DNA of 64,000 bases from CBDDEC01 sp965226785. Lineage in GTDB: Bacteria; Chloroflexota; Dehalococcoidia; UBA2979. A program made the translations under genes and the position numbers. The notes beneath the pieces are model-generated. The model worked only from the letters and a program-made list of their open reading frames with translations, did no database searches and was not told the DNA's origin. The DNA is taken from positions 124,001-188,000 of the forward strand of contig CBDDEC010000004.1 in assembly GCA_965226785.1 (NCBI GenBank), written 5' to 3'. Shown here piece after piece: positions 1 to 9,925 of this stretch; position 1 is the first letter of the stretch; each line of letters opens with the position of its first letter.

Positions 1-740
1 GCGACCGGGCGATGGCGCTGCTCGGCGGCGGTGGCTACGCCTCGATGGTCGCGGTGCACGAGCGGATGCTGATGCCGGTCCCGGATGCGCTCACCCTCGA
101 GGAGGCAGCGAGCCTGCCCGAGGTCTTTCTGACGGCATTCGACGCGATGATCCTGCAGTGCGAGCTGCGTGCGGGTGAGACCTTCCTCGTACACGCCGCA
201 GGCTCCGGTGTCGGGACGGCCGCGATCCAGATCGCGGCGGCGCAGTCCTGTCGCGTCTTCGGCACGGCCGGTTCCGCGGAGAAGCTCGAGCAGGCCGCCG
301 CGCTCGGCCTCGATGTCGGCATCAACTACCACGATCAAGACTTCGCCGAGGTGGTTCGCGACGAGACGGACGGTCGCGGCGTGAATGTCCTCCTCGATCT
401 TGTCGGCGGGCCCTACTGGGAGCAGAACCTCGCCGCGCTCGCCGTGCGCGGCCGCATGGTCATCGTCGGCACCATGGGCGGCCCGCGTGTCGAGGCGAAC
501 CTCGGCGCACTGATGGGCAAGCGACTGCGTGTCCACGGCACTGTCCTGCGGGCGCGACCGCTCGAGGAGAAGGCGACCCTGGTGCAGGCGTTCGTGGCGC
601 GTGTGCTGCCACTGATCGCGGCAGGCACGATCCGCCCCGTCGTCGATCGCGTGTTCGAGCTCGACGACGTGAGCGAGGCGCATCGCTATATGGAGACGAA
701 CGCCAACTTCGGCAAGATCGTGCTGAGGGTTGGCGGTTGA
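1..740 (+). CDS. Quinone oxidoreductase family protein (MDR superfamily), 5'-truncated
   Basis: The C-terminal two thirds of an NADPH:quinone reductase-like medium-chain dehydrogenase/reductase. The frame is open from base 3 to the left edge (D-R-A-M-A-L-L-G-G-G-G-Y), so the N-terminal GroES-like part lies outside the window and the ATG at 12 is internal. The nucleotide-binding Rossmann core is visible as HAAGSGVGTAAIQIA followed by FGTAGSAEKLEQA. The end, FGKIVLRVGG, is typical of the family. These enzymes reduce quinones or activated alkenes with NADPH; no structural zinc-site cysteines are visible in this part. The gene ends 115 bases before the KaiC-like gene. The substrate cannot be inferred. 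A second family member lies at 49919-50902. Confidence 0.85.
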   Translation, partial: DRAMALLGGGGYASMVAVHERMLMPVPDALTLEEAASLPEVFLTAFDAMILQCELRAGETFLVHAAGSGVGTAAIQIAAAQSCRVFGTAGSAEKLEQAAALGLDVGINYHDQDFAEVVRDETDGRGVNVLLDLVGGPYWEQNLAALAVRGRMVIVGTMGGPRVEANLGALMGKRLRVHGTVLRARPLEEKATLVQAFVARVLPLIAAGTIRPVVDRVFELDDVSEAHRYMETNANFGKIVLRVGG

Positions 741-855
741 TCCTCGGTCGCAGGCCGTCAGCGAGCCCGACAGACCTCGTGGCGCGCACCAATTACTCGA
801 CATATAGTCGGCTGACGCCGCCTCGGAACGTACCGCAGCGGCATCGGAGGTACGC

Positions 856-1650
856 GTGCGCACGACCATCGGGGTCGACGGCATCGATGCACTGATCGAG
901 GGTGGAGTGCCGAACGGCGCCGCGGTCCTGATCTCGGGTGAGCCGGGGACGGGCAAGTCGGTACTGTGCCTCCAGTTCCTCCTGGCGGGCATCCGCGAGG
1001 GCGAACCCGGCGTCTATGCCTCTTCCGACCTGCCCGGACGTGTTTTTGAGACCGCGGCTTCGCTCGGCTGGGATCTGCGTGGAGCCGTCGAGGATGGCTA
1101 CGCCCGCGTGATCCAGCTCGGCGCTCCGCCGGTGAGCCCAACGCCGACATCCGCGGACGATGACGACGATGCGCCCTCGGAGGCACCCGATGGCGGTCCC
1201 GGCGGTCCTCCCGGCATGGCTGGCGCGCCAGCGTTTGGCGGAGCGCCGGCACGCCCGCGCCTGGACGCGGCTGCCGCATCGCGCGAGATCGTAGCGGCCG
1301 TCGATGAGATCGGCGCCCAGCGCGTCGTGATCGACCGCCCGGCGCTGCCTGCGGCCGGCACGACCGAGGACGCCGTCCCCTACGTGGCGGAGCTGCTGCG
1401 CACCACGATGAGCACCACACACTGCACGACGCTGCTCACCGGCCAGCGCAACCACGACGCCCCCGGCTACACCCGCCTCGGCATCGAGGAGCAGATCGTC
1501 GACGGCATCATCGACCTCGGTATCGGCGAGCGCGACGGGCGTCGTTACCGCACACTCTCCGTGCGTGCGATGCACGGCACATCCATCGACATGGACGATC
1601 GGCCGTTCGGCATCATGAAGGGCCGCGGCATCGTCTTTGGCGAGGCCTAG
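856..1650 (+). CDS. KaiC/RecA-superfamily ATPase with low-complexity insert
   Basis: A 264-residue single-domain KaiC-like ATPase. The start is a GTG preceded by GGAGG with 5-base spacing (846-850); a possible -10, TATAGT, lies at 803-808. It opens with TTIGVDGIDALIEGGVPNG, as KaiC domains do (GxxxLDxxLxGGIPxG), then Walker A GEPGTGKS at residues 28-35. The Walker B strand is probably QRVVID near residue 156. Between them, around residues 92-135, sits an Asp-run plus Pro/Gly/Ala-rich stretch (DDDDDAPSEAPDGGPGGPP) that is not part of the fold and is probably a disordered loop. No second KaiC domain and no kaiA/kaiB neighbours are seen, so a clock role is not implied. Such proteins are usually uncharacterised regulatory ATPases. 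Confidence 0.75.
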   Translation: MRTTIGVDGIDALIEGGVPNGAAVLISGEPGTGKSVLCLQFLLAGIREGEPGVYASSDLPGRVFETAASLGWDLRGAVEDGYARVIQLGAPPVSPTPTSADDDDDAPSEAPDGGPGGPPGMAGAPAFGGAPARPRLDAAAASREIVAAVDEIGAQRVVIDRPALPAAGTTEDAVPYVAELLRTTMSTTHCTTLLTGQRNHDAPGYTRLGIEEQIVDGIIDLGIGERDGRRYRTLSVRAMHGTSIDMDDRPFGIMKGRGIVFGEA

Positions 1651-1680
1651 CGAGGCCCCAGCGACCACGCATCGGAGGCT

Positions 1681-1998
1681 CTAGGTACGGCGGCCACGCC
1701 CGCCTCGGCCGCGACGTCGTCGCTGGTCGCGACGGTGCTGCGCGTGCTCGGGGCGCTCGCTCGACGGGGGCGTCGGTGGCGGAGGCTCCGGCGGCGTCGG
1801 ACCGAAGCGGTTGAGCAGGCCGCCCGTGATGCGGTTCGTCATCCGCATCGTGAAGAAGATGACGCCGAGGAAGATCGGCGAGATGACCGCGGTGAAGACG
1901 ATTGGCTGGCCGCCCCAGACGACGGAGAGCACCCCCCACACACCGACCGCGAGCACCGACAGCACCAGCGTTGAGCGCACCGACTGTTGACCGCCCAC
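1681..1998 (-). CDS. Small membrane protein with Pro/Arg-rich tail
   Basis: 105 residues, family not recognised. Two hydrophobic helices are evident: STLVLSVLAVGVWGVLSVVW near residues 9-28 and IVFTAVISPIFLGVIFFTM near residues 33-51. After that the chain is polar, with a proline run (PTPPEPPPPTPP) and a strongly basic Arg/Gly end (RRRRGRGGRGRR), possibly interacting with nucleic acid or acidic phospholipid head groups. The GTG start shares one base with the TAG of the upstream transglutaminase-like gene, so the two are very likely co-transcribed and translationally coupled. It converges with the KaiC-like gene. No function can be assigned. Confidence 0.6.
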   Translation of the reverse strand: MGGQQSVRSTLVLSVLAVGVWGVLSVVWGGQPIVFTAVISPIFLGVIFFTMRMTNRITGGLLNRFGPTPPEPPPPTPPSSERPEHAQHRRDQRRRRGRGGRGRRT

Positions 1999-2660
1999 TA
2001 GCCTTGCCCCTCGGTCGCACCGCCGGTCGAGGCGGCAGCGGTGGCGTCCTCCGACCCCAACGCCTGCGCGAGCCAGGCGCTGAGGGCTTCGATGAAGCGC
2101 TCACGCCGCTCGATCTGACCCTCCGCTACATCTTCGACGATCCGCTGCTTCAGCGCCTGTGCATCTACCTCCGGCGGGACGTGGTGCACCTCGATCGGGT
2201 CGGCGGCGATGGCGTGGTCCTCGCCCGGTCGCAGTGCCCCGTTGGCGGGCAGTCCGAAGCCACTCGCCGCAAGTGGCCAGGTCGCGTCGACGGTCTGCCA
2301 GTCGAGGTGCGGTTCGAGCTGCACGCGGAGGAAGTTGTGCACGTCCGGCACTGGCGTCTCGCGACACTCCTCGCGCAGCGGTTCGGGCAGCCACGGCGCG
2401 CTCTCCGGCGTGAACTCGTGCGGTGCGAGGATCATCGTGACCGGGATGCCCAGCTCCTCGAAGAGTGCGCGTAGCAGCAGGTGCTTGCCGGAGCACGTCC
2501 CGCGCCACTCGGCGAGTGTGGTCGCCGGCGCACGATCCGAGGCGCGGACATAGGGCATGTCGCGCACGAGACCGAAGACGGTGGCGGGATCGAGGATCGA
2601 GCCGCGCTCGATCAAGCCTCGTTCCGTCGCTGCATCGCGGAGATCGGCGAGGAGTGACAT
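1998..2660 (-). CDS. Transglutaminase-like (cysteine protease fold) protein
   Basis: 220 residues from the ATG at 2660, chosen because GGAGG sits 5 bases upstream; an in-frame GTG at 2672 is an alternative that adds four residues. The central RGTCSGKHLLLRALFEELGI matches the Cys-containing helix of transglutaminase-like domains. A candidate triad is C56, H108 (DVHNFLRV) and D125 (TVDATWP), in the canonical order Cys-His-Asp. No signal peptide or membrane segment is seen, so it is probably cytoplasmic. The C-terminus is Ala/Ser/Gly-rich and probably disordered. It sits between a DinB-like gene (14 bases away) and the small membrane protein it overlaps, in a likely three-gene operon. The substrate is unknown; members range from peptidases to amidases. 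Confidence 0.65.
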   Translation of the reverse strand: MSLLADLRDAATERGLIERGSILDPATVFGLVRDMPYVRASDRAPATTLAEWRGTCSGKHLLLRALFEELGIPVTMILAPHEFTPESAPWLPEPLREECRETPVPDVHNFLRVQLEPHLDWQTVDATWPLAASGFGLPANGALRPGEDHAIAADPIEVHHVPPEVDAQALKQRIVEDVAEGQIERRERFIEALSAWLAQALGSEDATAAASTGGATEGQG

Positions 2661-2674
2661 CGGCGCCTCCACGC

Positions 2675-3196
2675 TCAGAACATCCGCAAGGCGCCCCGCC
2701 GCTCGTCGAGGGCGGGGATCAGCATCTCGCTGATCTGGCGGAGGTGCAGCAAGTCATGGAACGCGATGTGGTGGATCACATCGGCCACAGCCAGGTCGCC
2801 AGCCAGTTCGTGTCGCGCGGTGCGGCCGAGCTCGTCGTCGCTCAGCGTGCGCAGCCAACTGACATCCGTGCGACGCACACGCTCGAAGTCGCGCAGCAAA
2901 GCGCCCACGTCGCGATCGAGCCAGCCTGAGTCGTCCAGCAGCGTTTGCTCGTCGATGTTTGCGACATCCTCGCCGGCCAGCATCCCGCGGATGCGATCGA
3001 CGAAGGGCGGGCCCTCGGCCGTGAGCAGATGCGCGAGCACGTGCTTCGGCGTCCAGCCGTCCTCATTCGCGCGGTCGAGCACTTCGTCCGGCTGCCCGCC
3101 GAGGAGGGAACGCAGCACCAACGGGGTGTTCCAGAGTACCCCGAACGTCGAGGCCTCGAGCGCGCCGCTTGCCGCTCCCGCAGCGCTCGCCGTCAC
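2675..3196 (-). CDS. DinB/DfsB-family four-helix protein
   Basis: 173 residues with a GTG start. The sequence has the DinB_2 pattern: a first metal-site histidine in WTPKHVLAHLL, and a C-terminal helix rich in histidine (ADVIHHIAFHDLLHLRQI) that would supply the other two ligands. The family forms four-helix bundles binding a divalent metal. Some members are thiol transferases (bacillithiol, mycothiol or glutathione dependent), and many have no known activity. The gene lies 3 bases from the stop of the citrate synthase gene and just upstream of the transglutaminase-like gene on the same strand, so read-through transcription is likely. The exact substrate or thiol cofactor cannot be told from the sequence. 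Confidence 0.7.
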   Translation of the reverse strand: MTASAAGAASGALEASTFGVLWNTPLVLRSLLGGQPDEVLDRANEDGWTPKHVLAHLLTAEGPPFVDRIRGMLAGEDVANIDEQTLLDDSGWLDRDVGALLRDFERVRRTDVSWLRTLSDDELGRTARHELAGDLAVADVIHHIAFHDLLHLRQISEMLIPALDERRGALRMF

Positions 3197-3199
3197 CGC

Positions 3200-4342
3200 T
3201 TAACGGTCCTCGAGGGGGACGTAGGGGCGAGGATCTGGGCCGGTGTACTCAAGCAGCGGGCGGATCAGGATGTTGTGTTGACGCTGGTCGATGAACTGCA
3301 CGGCCCAACCGGGCACGCGCCCGACGGCGAAGATGGGGACGAAGAGGTCCTCCGGGATGCCGTGGAGGTAGTAGACGACGCCTGCGTAGAAGTCGACGTT
3401 CACGTTCACGCCCAGGCGAGCGTAGGGCGTCATCGCCTCGACGACGGCCTGGAGGATGTCGTACCACTTCGGCTCGCCCATCTCCGTGGAGAGTCGCTGT
3501 ACGCCATCGCGCATGTGCCGCGCGCGAGGGTCCTCGGCGCGGTAGACACGGTGGCCAAAGCCCATCACCGGCTCGCGGTTCGAACGAAGCTGCTTCACGT
3601 AGGCGGCGGCGTTCTCTGGCTCGCCGATCTCGATCGCCATCTTCATGACGTTCTCAGCGGCTCCGCCGTGCGCGGGCCCGCTCAGCGAAGCGACGGCGGC
3701 GGTGACCGCGGCGTGCAGGTTGGCGTCGGTGCCGGCCACGACGCGCGCGGTGAACGAGGAGGCGTTGGACCCATGCTCGGCGTGCAGGACGAAGTCCATG
3801 TCCATCAGCTTCGAGGCGTCCTCGGACGGCTCCTCGCCCTTGACCATGTAGAGGAAGTTGGCCGCGTGGCTCAGGTCCGCGCGGGGCTCGAGGATCGGCT
3901 CGTCGTTCCGCAGGCGATGGTGCGCCGCGATGATCATCGGCACCTGCGAGGTGAGCCGGATCGACTTGCGCAGCGTTGCCTCCGGCGACTGGTCGGCGAC
4001 ATCGGGGTCCGCCGCGCCGAGTGCTGAGACAGCAGTACGCAGCACCTCCATCGGGTGCGCGTGCTTCGTCGCCTCGATCACCTCGATGGTCGAGTCGGGC
4101 AGCTGTCGCGCCGCCTTCAGCTCTGACTCGAACCGACCGAGTTCCTCGGACGTCGGCAGGTCGCCGTAGAGCAGCAGGTACGCCGTCTCCTCGAACGTCG
4201 ACTCCTGCGCCAGCTCGTGGATCGAATAACCGCGGTAGCGCAACTCGCCGGCGCGACCGTCGATGAAGCAGACGTCGCTCCGATCGAAGTAGACGCCGTT
4301 CAGGCCGCGATGAATCTCGACCGCGTTCTCCTCGTCGGCCAT
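3200..4342 (-). CDS. Citrate synthase (possibly 2-methylcitrate synthase)
   Basis: 380 residues from the ATG at 4342, which has GGGAGG 4 bases upstream; an ATG at 4366 is in frame but lacks a comparable ribosome binding site. It condenses oxaloacetate and acetyl-CoA (or propionyl-CoA) to citrate. Catalytic residues are visible: H225 in SGPAHGGAAE, H264 in GFGHRVYR and D317 in VDFYAGVVY; LHAEHGSNASSF carries the substrate-binding histidine region. The length is that of the short type II/archaeal-like subfamily. Citrate and methylcitrate synthases are hard to separate by motif, and no prp genes are nearby. The acetyl-CoA synthetase gene lies 57 bases upstream on the same strand, so the pair could feed acetate into the TCA cycle. 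Confidence 0.92.
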   Translation of the reverse strand: MADEENAVEIHRGLNGVYFDRSDVCFIDGRAGELRYRGYSIHELAQESTFEETAYLLLYGDLPTSEELGRFESELKAARQLPDSTIEVIEATKHAHPMEVLRTAVSALGAADPDVADQSPEATLRKSIRLTSQVPMIIAAHHRLRNDEPILEPRADLSHAANFLYMVKGEEPSEDASKLMDMDFVLHAEHGSNASSFTARVVAGTDANLHAAVTAAVASLSGPAHGGAAENVMKMAIEIGEPENAAAYVKQLRSNREPVMGFGHRVYRAEDPRARHMRDGVQRLSTEMGEPKWYDILQAVVEAMTPYARLGVNVNVDFYAGVVYYLHGIPEDLFVPIFAVGRVPGWAVQFIDQRQHNILIRPLLEYTGPDPRPYVPLEDR

Positions 4343-4399
4343 GCGCCCTCCCGCGCTCTTTCTCATACGTGCCGCCGCGCCGGAGCGCGAGCGGCGCTG

Positions 4400-6148
<1,749 letters not shown>

Positions 6149-6207
6149 GAGCGATCCCCTCCGCCTGTGCCCGGATCGACGACGCTGCCGGGCCCTCAGC
6201 GACCGGG

Positions 6208-6213
6208 AGTATA
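6208..6213 (-). promoter_or_regulatory. -10 element upstream of acsA
   Basis: On the minus strand this reads TATACT, followed by CCCG. The implied transcript start is about 53 bases before the acsA start codon. No convincing -35 hexamer is visible. The same TATACTC string recurs before other genes (26009-26014, 28117-28122), which supports it as a real promoter element. Confidence 0.45.
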
Positions 6214-6230
6214 CCGCGCGAACGCCGAGG

Positions 6231-7878
6231 CTATGGCAGCGCCGGGAGGATGAACGCGCCGTTCGGCGCCAGCTCGCCGGTCTCGGCGTCCTCGTCTGGC
6301 TCCGCGAGCGCGTCGATGACCGCGTCGAGGTCGGCGTCGGGTGGGACGTCCGCGATCTGCTTGAGCGACGCCTCGAAGGCCAATCTCGGGAGGACGCTCC
6401 CGCCGACCACGAGCAGGCGGCCGTCGTCGAGCGCGGTCACCGTTGCACCCGTCGTTCGTCGCAGCACCTCGGTTGCCGGTGGCGCCACTTCGCCCGGGTC
6501 GAGCGCGAGGAAGCGATCGGGCTGCGTCAAGGGGAAGAGCAGGCGACGCCCGTCAGGCAGGGCGAAGGATGCGAGTTCAGAGAGCGATGCGGCGTTCAGC
6601 TCGCCAATCAAAGTCCGCTCGCCGGTCAACGTGTTGATGTGCCAGATGACACCCGAAGTCGAAGGGCGAAGAGAGTCGATCTCTTCAAGCGCTGCGCGGA
6701 AGGACTCAGCGTTGGGAGTGGGACTGGGGGCGAGGAAGGCGGCCTGTTGCGCTTCTTGCCACGCCGCCGGGTCCGCCGACCACCGACCAGTGTGGATGAG
6801 CCCGCCCCCTTCGATCGGTCGGAACAGGGGTGCGTACGGCGGAGCTTCGAGGATCGCGAGCTCTTCGAGCTCCGCGTCGCCCGGAGACAGCTTCCAGAGT
6901 CGCACCCTCGGAGGTAGCCCCGTCTCGCCTCGGAAGCGGTCGGCTCCGAGCGTGCCCACGAGCAGCGCCGAGCCGCTGCTGAGCACAAACGCGTCAGTCA
7001 GCTGGCGATTCGGGTCGAACAGCCCCAGCCTCACCCAGCGGTCTGTTTCAACATCGAGCCGCGCGATCCCAGCGTTGGTGACCAGCAGTGCCGTCCCGTC
7101 GAATGGCACCAGGGCCACCGTAGACGCCGGGAGCGGTTCGTCGAGGGTGACGGAGTTATCGGACGGATCGAAGATGGCGATCTGGTCTTCCACCTCGTCC
7201 TCGTTCGGTCCTCCGCCAGCGATGATCACACGGCCCGTCCTCGATCACAACCGCGTCATGCCCGGAGAAGCCGACGGGCAGGGTCGCCACCCGATCAAAC
7301 CAGCCCGGTGCAGGATCGAAGATCTCAATCGAGTGCGAGAACGGTTGGTCGATCCGCAGCGGTCCGGGGCGGCCGCCGATCACGACGACCCGCCCGTCGG
7401 GAAGCCTGGTCGAGGTGTGCCCGTAGCGCCCGATCTCCCGAACGCCGGGCACCTGCATCTGTTCCGCGCCGGCATCGTCGACGAACGCGATGCCCTCGCC
7501 GTCGCTTGTTCTCTCGGACGGGCCGCCGCCGTTGAGCACGGCCACGGCAGTCACACCGACGACGAGGATGGCGGCCGCTGCGGCCGCCGCGGCGAGCGCG
7601 CCGACCGGCGACAGCATCCACGCCAGACGCTCGCGCACCATGCTGCGATGCTCGACCGAATACCACGCGCCGATGTTCTCGCGGTGTTCCATCCCCAGCC
7701 GGCCGAGGAGTTCCGAGACGTGGTGCTTCGCGCCCGAGAGCGAGATGTCGAGGACGTCCGCGATCTCGCCGTTCGTGCGGCCGAGGTAGATCAGGCGCGC
7801 GACCTCTAGCTGTCGGTCGGTAATCGCCTCGGTCGGGTCGGGGTCCAGCGGGGACATCGTCATACGTCGATGGTCCAT
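6231..7878 (-). pseudogene. LuxR-type HTH, membrane-anchored kelch/beta-propeller protein, frameshifted
   Basis: Two overlapping frames make one protein. The first (7878 to about 7235) has a LuxR/GerE helix-turn-helix (ITDRQLEVARLIYLGRTNGE, then SLSGAKHHVSELLGRLG), one transmembrane helix (ALAAAAAAAAILVVGVTAVAV) and the first kelch-like blades (RYGHTSTRLPDGRVVVIGG). The second continues with IIAGGGPNEDEVEDQIAIFDP to the stop at 6231, with a late blade LDDGRLLVVGGSV. Removing one C from the GGCCC at 7232-7236 joins them as IEDG-RVIIAGGG, a normal kelch strand. This would be a membrane-tethered regulator with cytoplasmic DNA-binding and extracytoplasmic propeller. The neighbouring paralog lacks the HTH. 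The break may be real or a sequencing indel. Confidence 0.7.
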
Positions 7879-7944
7879 CGCTGGGCGCGACGGCGCACTG
7901 GCCGAAACCTGCGCAAAGCTCTCGCATCCGCGGTCGAGCGACTG

Positions 7945-9456
7945 TCAGTTGACGCGGATGATCACCGCGTTGGGCCGGGCGTAGCGCAGATCGGGAGCGT
8001 CGAGGCCGGCGTCGACGATCAGCTGCTCGAAGCCGGTGAGACCGTCGAGGACGATCGCGACCGACTCGGCGAGCTCGACGACGGCGTCCGATGCCCGTGA
8101 ACCCCCCGCGACGAGGACGCGGTGGTCGTCGATAGCGAGTACGAGTGGGCCGCTGCGTCCCTCGAGCGCTTCGAGCAGGCGGTTGAGACCCTCCTCGGTC
8201 ATCGGCATCGTGGGCAGGAGGGGCGAGTAGAGCGTTCCGTCGAGGAGGAACGCGCTGACGGGATGCGTCACGCCGGGCTCGAGTTGCTCGAGGACGCCGC
8301 TGTCGGGGTCCAGTCGGTAGAACATCTCGTTCGGCGTCGGCTGCGGTGGCAGCTCCGGTGGTGGATCGTTGGCGAGTGCGGTGCTGCTCAGGCTTCCGAG
8401 CACGGCGGCCTCCCACGCACTCGGGTCGTCACGCGAACCGCCGAAGACGAGGACGCTTCCATCCGGCAGTGGGGCGAAGCGCGGGCGGTACGGCGGCGCC
8501 TCCAGCACCCGCACGCCGCTGCGCTGCCCGGCGCTCGGGTCGACCACGATGTACTCAATGCGGGTGGCATCTGAGGCTCGGACGCCGCCGCCAAAGATTA
8601 GCGCCGAGGAGGCCTCGGAGGGCTGTTCCATCCAGACCACGATGCGCCCGTCGGCGAGCGGTATGGCGCCGAGGGGATCGCGGGCGGTGGCCAGTTCGGA
8701 GACTTCCGACCAGACGCCTGTCTCCGGATCGTAGCTCTGAACGCGCCCACTGCCGGGAGCGGGGCCGGTGACAGTGCCGAAGCCGCTGCCAGGGTTAACG
8801 ACCGTTCTCGGCGCGCGGAAGTAGGTCACGGCGTAGAGGCGACCGCCGATTTCGAAGATCGCCACCGCGAGATTCGAGCTGGGCAGGTTGAGCCGCGACC
8901 ACTCGCCCGTCAGCCAGTCGTACTCCTCGAGGCCGGCTTGGCTGTTGACGGCGGTCCCGACGAAGCTCGTTCCGGAGCCGCCGGATAGCACGACCGCGCC
9001 GTCGCCGCGGAGCAGCATGTTGGCCAGCGCACGGCTACTCGCGGGGGGCGTCACCTCGGTCCACTCGTTGGTGCGAGAGTCGTACAGCACGGCCGATCGG
9101 TAGTAGCTCGAGTTCGAGCTGTCGAACGGGATGAACAGCTCTCCGATGAACCTGAGCCGCTGCCCGCCCACCACGAGCACGCGGCCGTCGGCCAGCACTA
9201 CGCCAGCGGGGAACCGCCGGTCCGGTTCCGGCATGAAGGAGGTCACGACCGCCGGCAGCTCCTCCGGCGGTTGTGTCGGTGCGACGAAGACCGGGGGCGC
9301 GGTGGGTACGGGTGTCGAGGTCGTGCGCGGAATCGGGGCGCGCTCGATCGCCTCGTCGGCGATCCGGTCGGAGAGGGCGAAGGCGCCGACGACGACGAAC
9401 GCGACTACGGCGAGCACCCCGAGGACGGCGCCCGCGAGCAGGAGACGGTTGCGCAC
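7945..9456 (-). CDS. Membrane-anchored kelch/galactose-oxidase-like beta-propeller protein
   Basis: 503 residues. An N-terminal transmembrane or uncleaved signal helix (LLLAGAVLGVLAVVAFVVVGAFAL, split here only by numbering, residues 5-28) is followed by a Pro/Thr linker (PTAPPVFVAPTQPPEE) and repeated kelch blades. Blades are visible as RRFPAGVVLADGRVLVVGG, LLRGDGAVVLSGGSG, IPLADGRIVVWM, LPDGSVLVFGGSR and IDDHRVLVAGGSR. The propeller should lie outside the membrane. It is a paralog of the adjacent 6231-7878 gene: both have APPYxPxFxPxxxGxxL and DPxAWExA segments near the same place. This copy lacks the LuxR helix-turn-helix. The ligand or enzymatic role is unknown, and no galactose-oxidase copper site is evident to me. 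Confidence 0.75.
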   Translation of the reverse strand: MRNRLLLAGAVLGVLAVVAFVVVGAFALSDRIADEAIERAPIPRTTSTPVPTAPPVFVAPTQPPEELPAVVTSFMPEPDRRFPAGVVLADGRVLVVGGQRLRFIGELFIPFDSSNSSYYRSAVLYDSRTNEWTEVTPPASSRALANMLLRGDGAVVLSGGSGTSFVGTAVNSQAGLEEYDWLTGEWSRLNLPSSNLAVAIFEIGGRLYAVTYFRAPRTVVNPGSGFGTVTGPAPGSGRVQSYDPETGVWSEVSELATARDPLGAIPLADGRIVVWMEQPSEASSALIFGGGVRASDATRIEYIVVDPSAGQRSGVRVLEAPPYRPRFAPLPDGSVLVFGGSRDDPSAWEAAVLGSLSSTALANDPPPELPPQPTPNEMFYRLDPDSGVLEQLEPGVTHPVSAFLLDGTLYSPLLPTMPMTEEGLNRLLEALEGRSGPLVLAIDDHRVLVAGGSRASDAVVELAESVAIVLDGLTGFEQLIVDAGLDAPDLRYARPNAVIIRVN

Positions 9457-9533
9457 CGATGCCCCCTTGTCGCTGATCGAGCGGCTACGCCCGCTGTCTG
9501 AAGATACGGGACGGCGCGCTCGCCGGATCGGCG

Positions 9534-9908
9534 CTAGTCGCCCTCAAACGCCCGCACACGCTCCTCGACCGCGGCCGCCTCTCCGCCGTCGCTGGTCGCG
9601 GGCGGTTCTCGATTGGGTCGATGAACGCAGGACCGATCTCGAGGCGTGGCCGGGCATCGGCCGATAGCTCGATCAGGGCGACGACCGTGAGGAACGGCCC
9701 CGAACCGAGCGTCGCGAGGTCGTCAGCGTCGAGGACGAAGACGAAGTTGCCGGGCCGTTGCCGTCTCGGTCCAGGGAGGGGTTGACGGAGTCGCGGGCGG
9801 CGGTGAAGTCGCCACGCCAGCGTCGCCGCAAGCGACGACGATCAGCGCAGTGAGCGCGAGCGCGGACGTGAGTGGGGCCGTCGCAACACGACGGCGGTGT
9901 GGACCCAA
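9534..9908 (-). pseudogene. Lipoprotein gene broken by several frameshifts
   Basis: From a TTG at 9908 the first frame encodes a clear lipoprotein signal (RRRVATAPLTSALALTALIV, then VAC-GD, a lipobox with Cys at +1). The sense then moves to another frame (GDFTAARDSVNPSLDRDGNG), then a third (GNFVFVLDADDLATLGSG, LTVVALIELSADARPRLEIG), and again to a fourth segment ending ATSDGGEAAAVEERVRAFEG and TAG at 9534-9536. Each segment looks protein-like with GC-rich third positions, whereas the continuous frames do not. At least one junction is a C-run (GGCCCGG near 9753). This is either a decayed gene or a stretch of poor sequence. It follows the kelch genes on the same strand. No function is recognisable. 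Confidence 0.5.
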
Positions 9909-9925
9909 GCGATGCCGTTCGTTCG

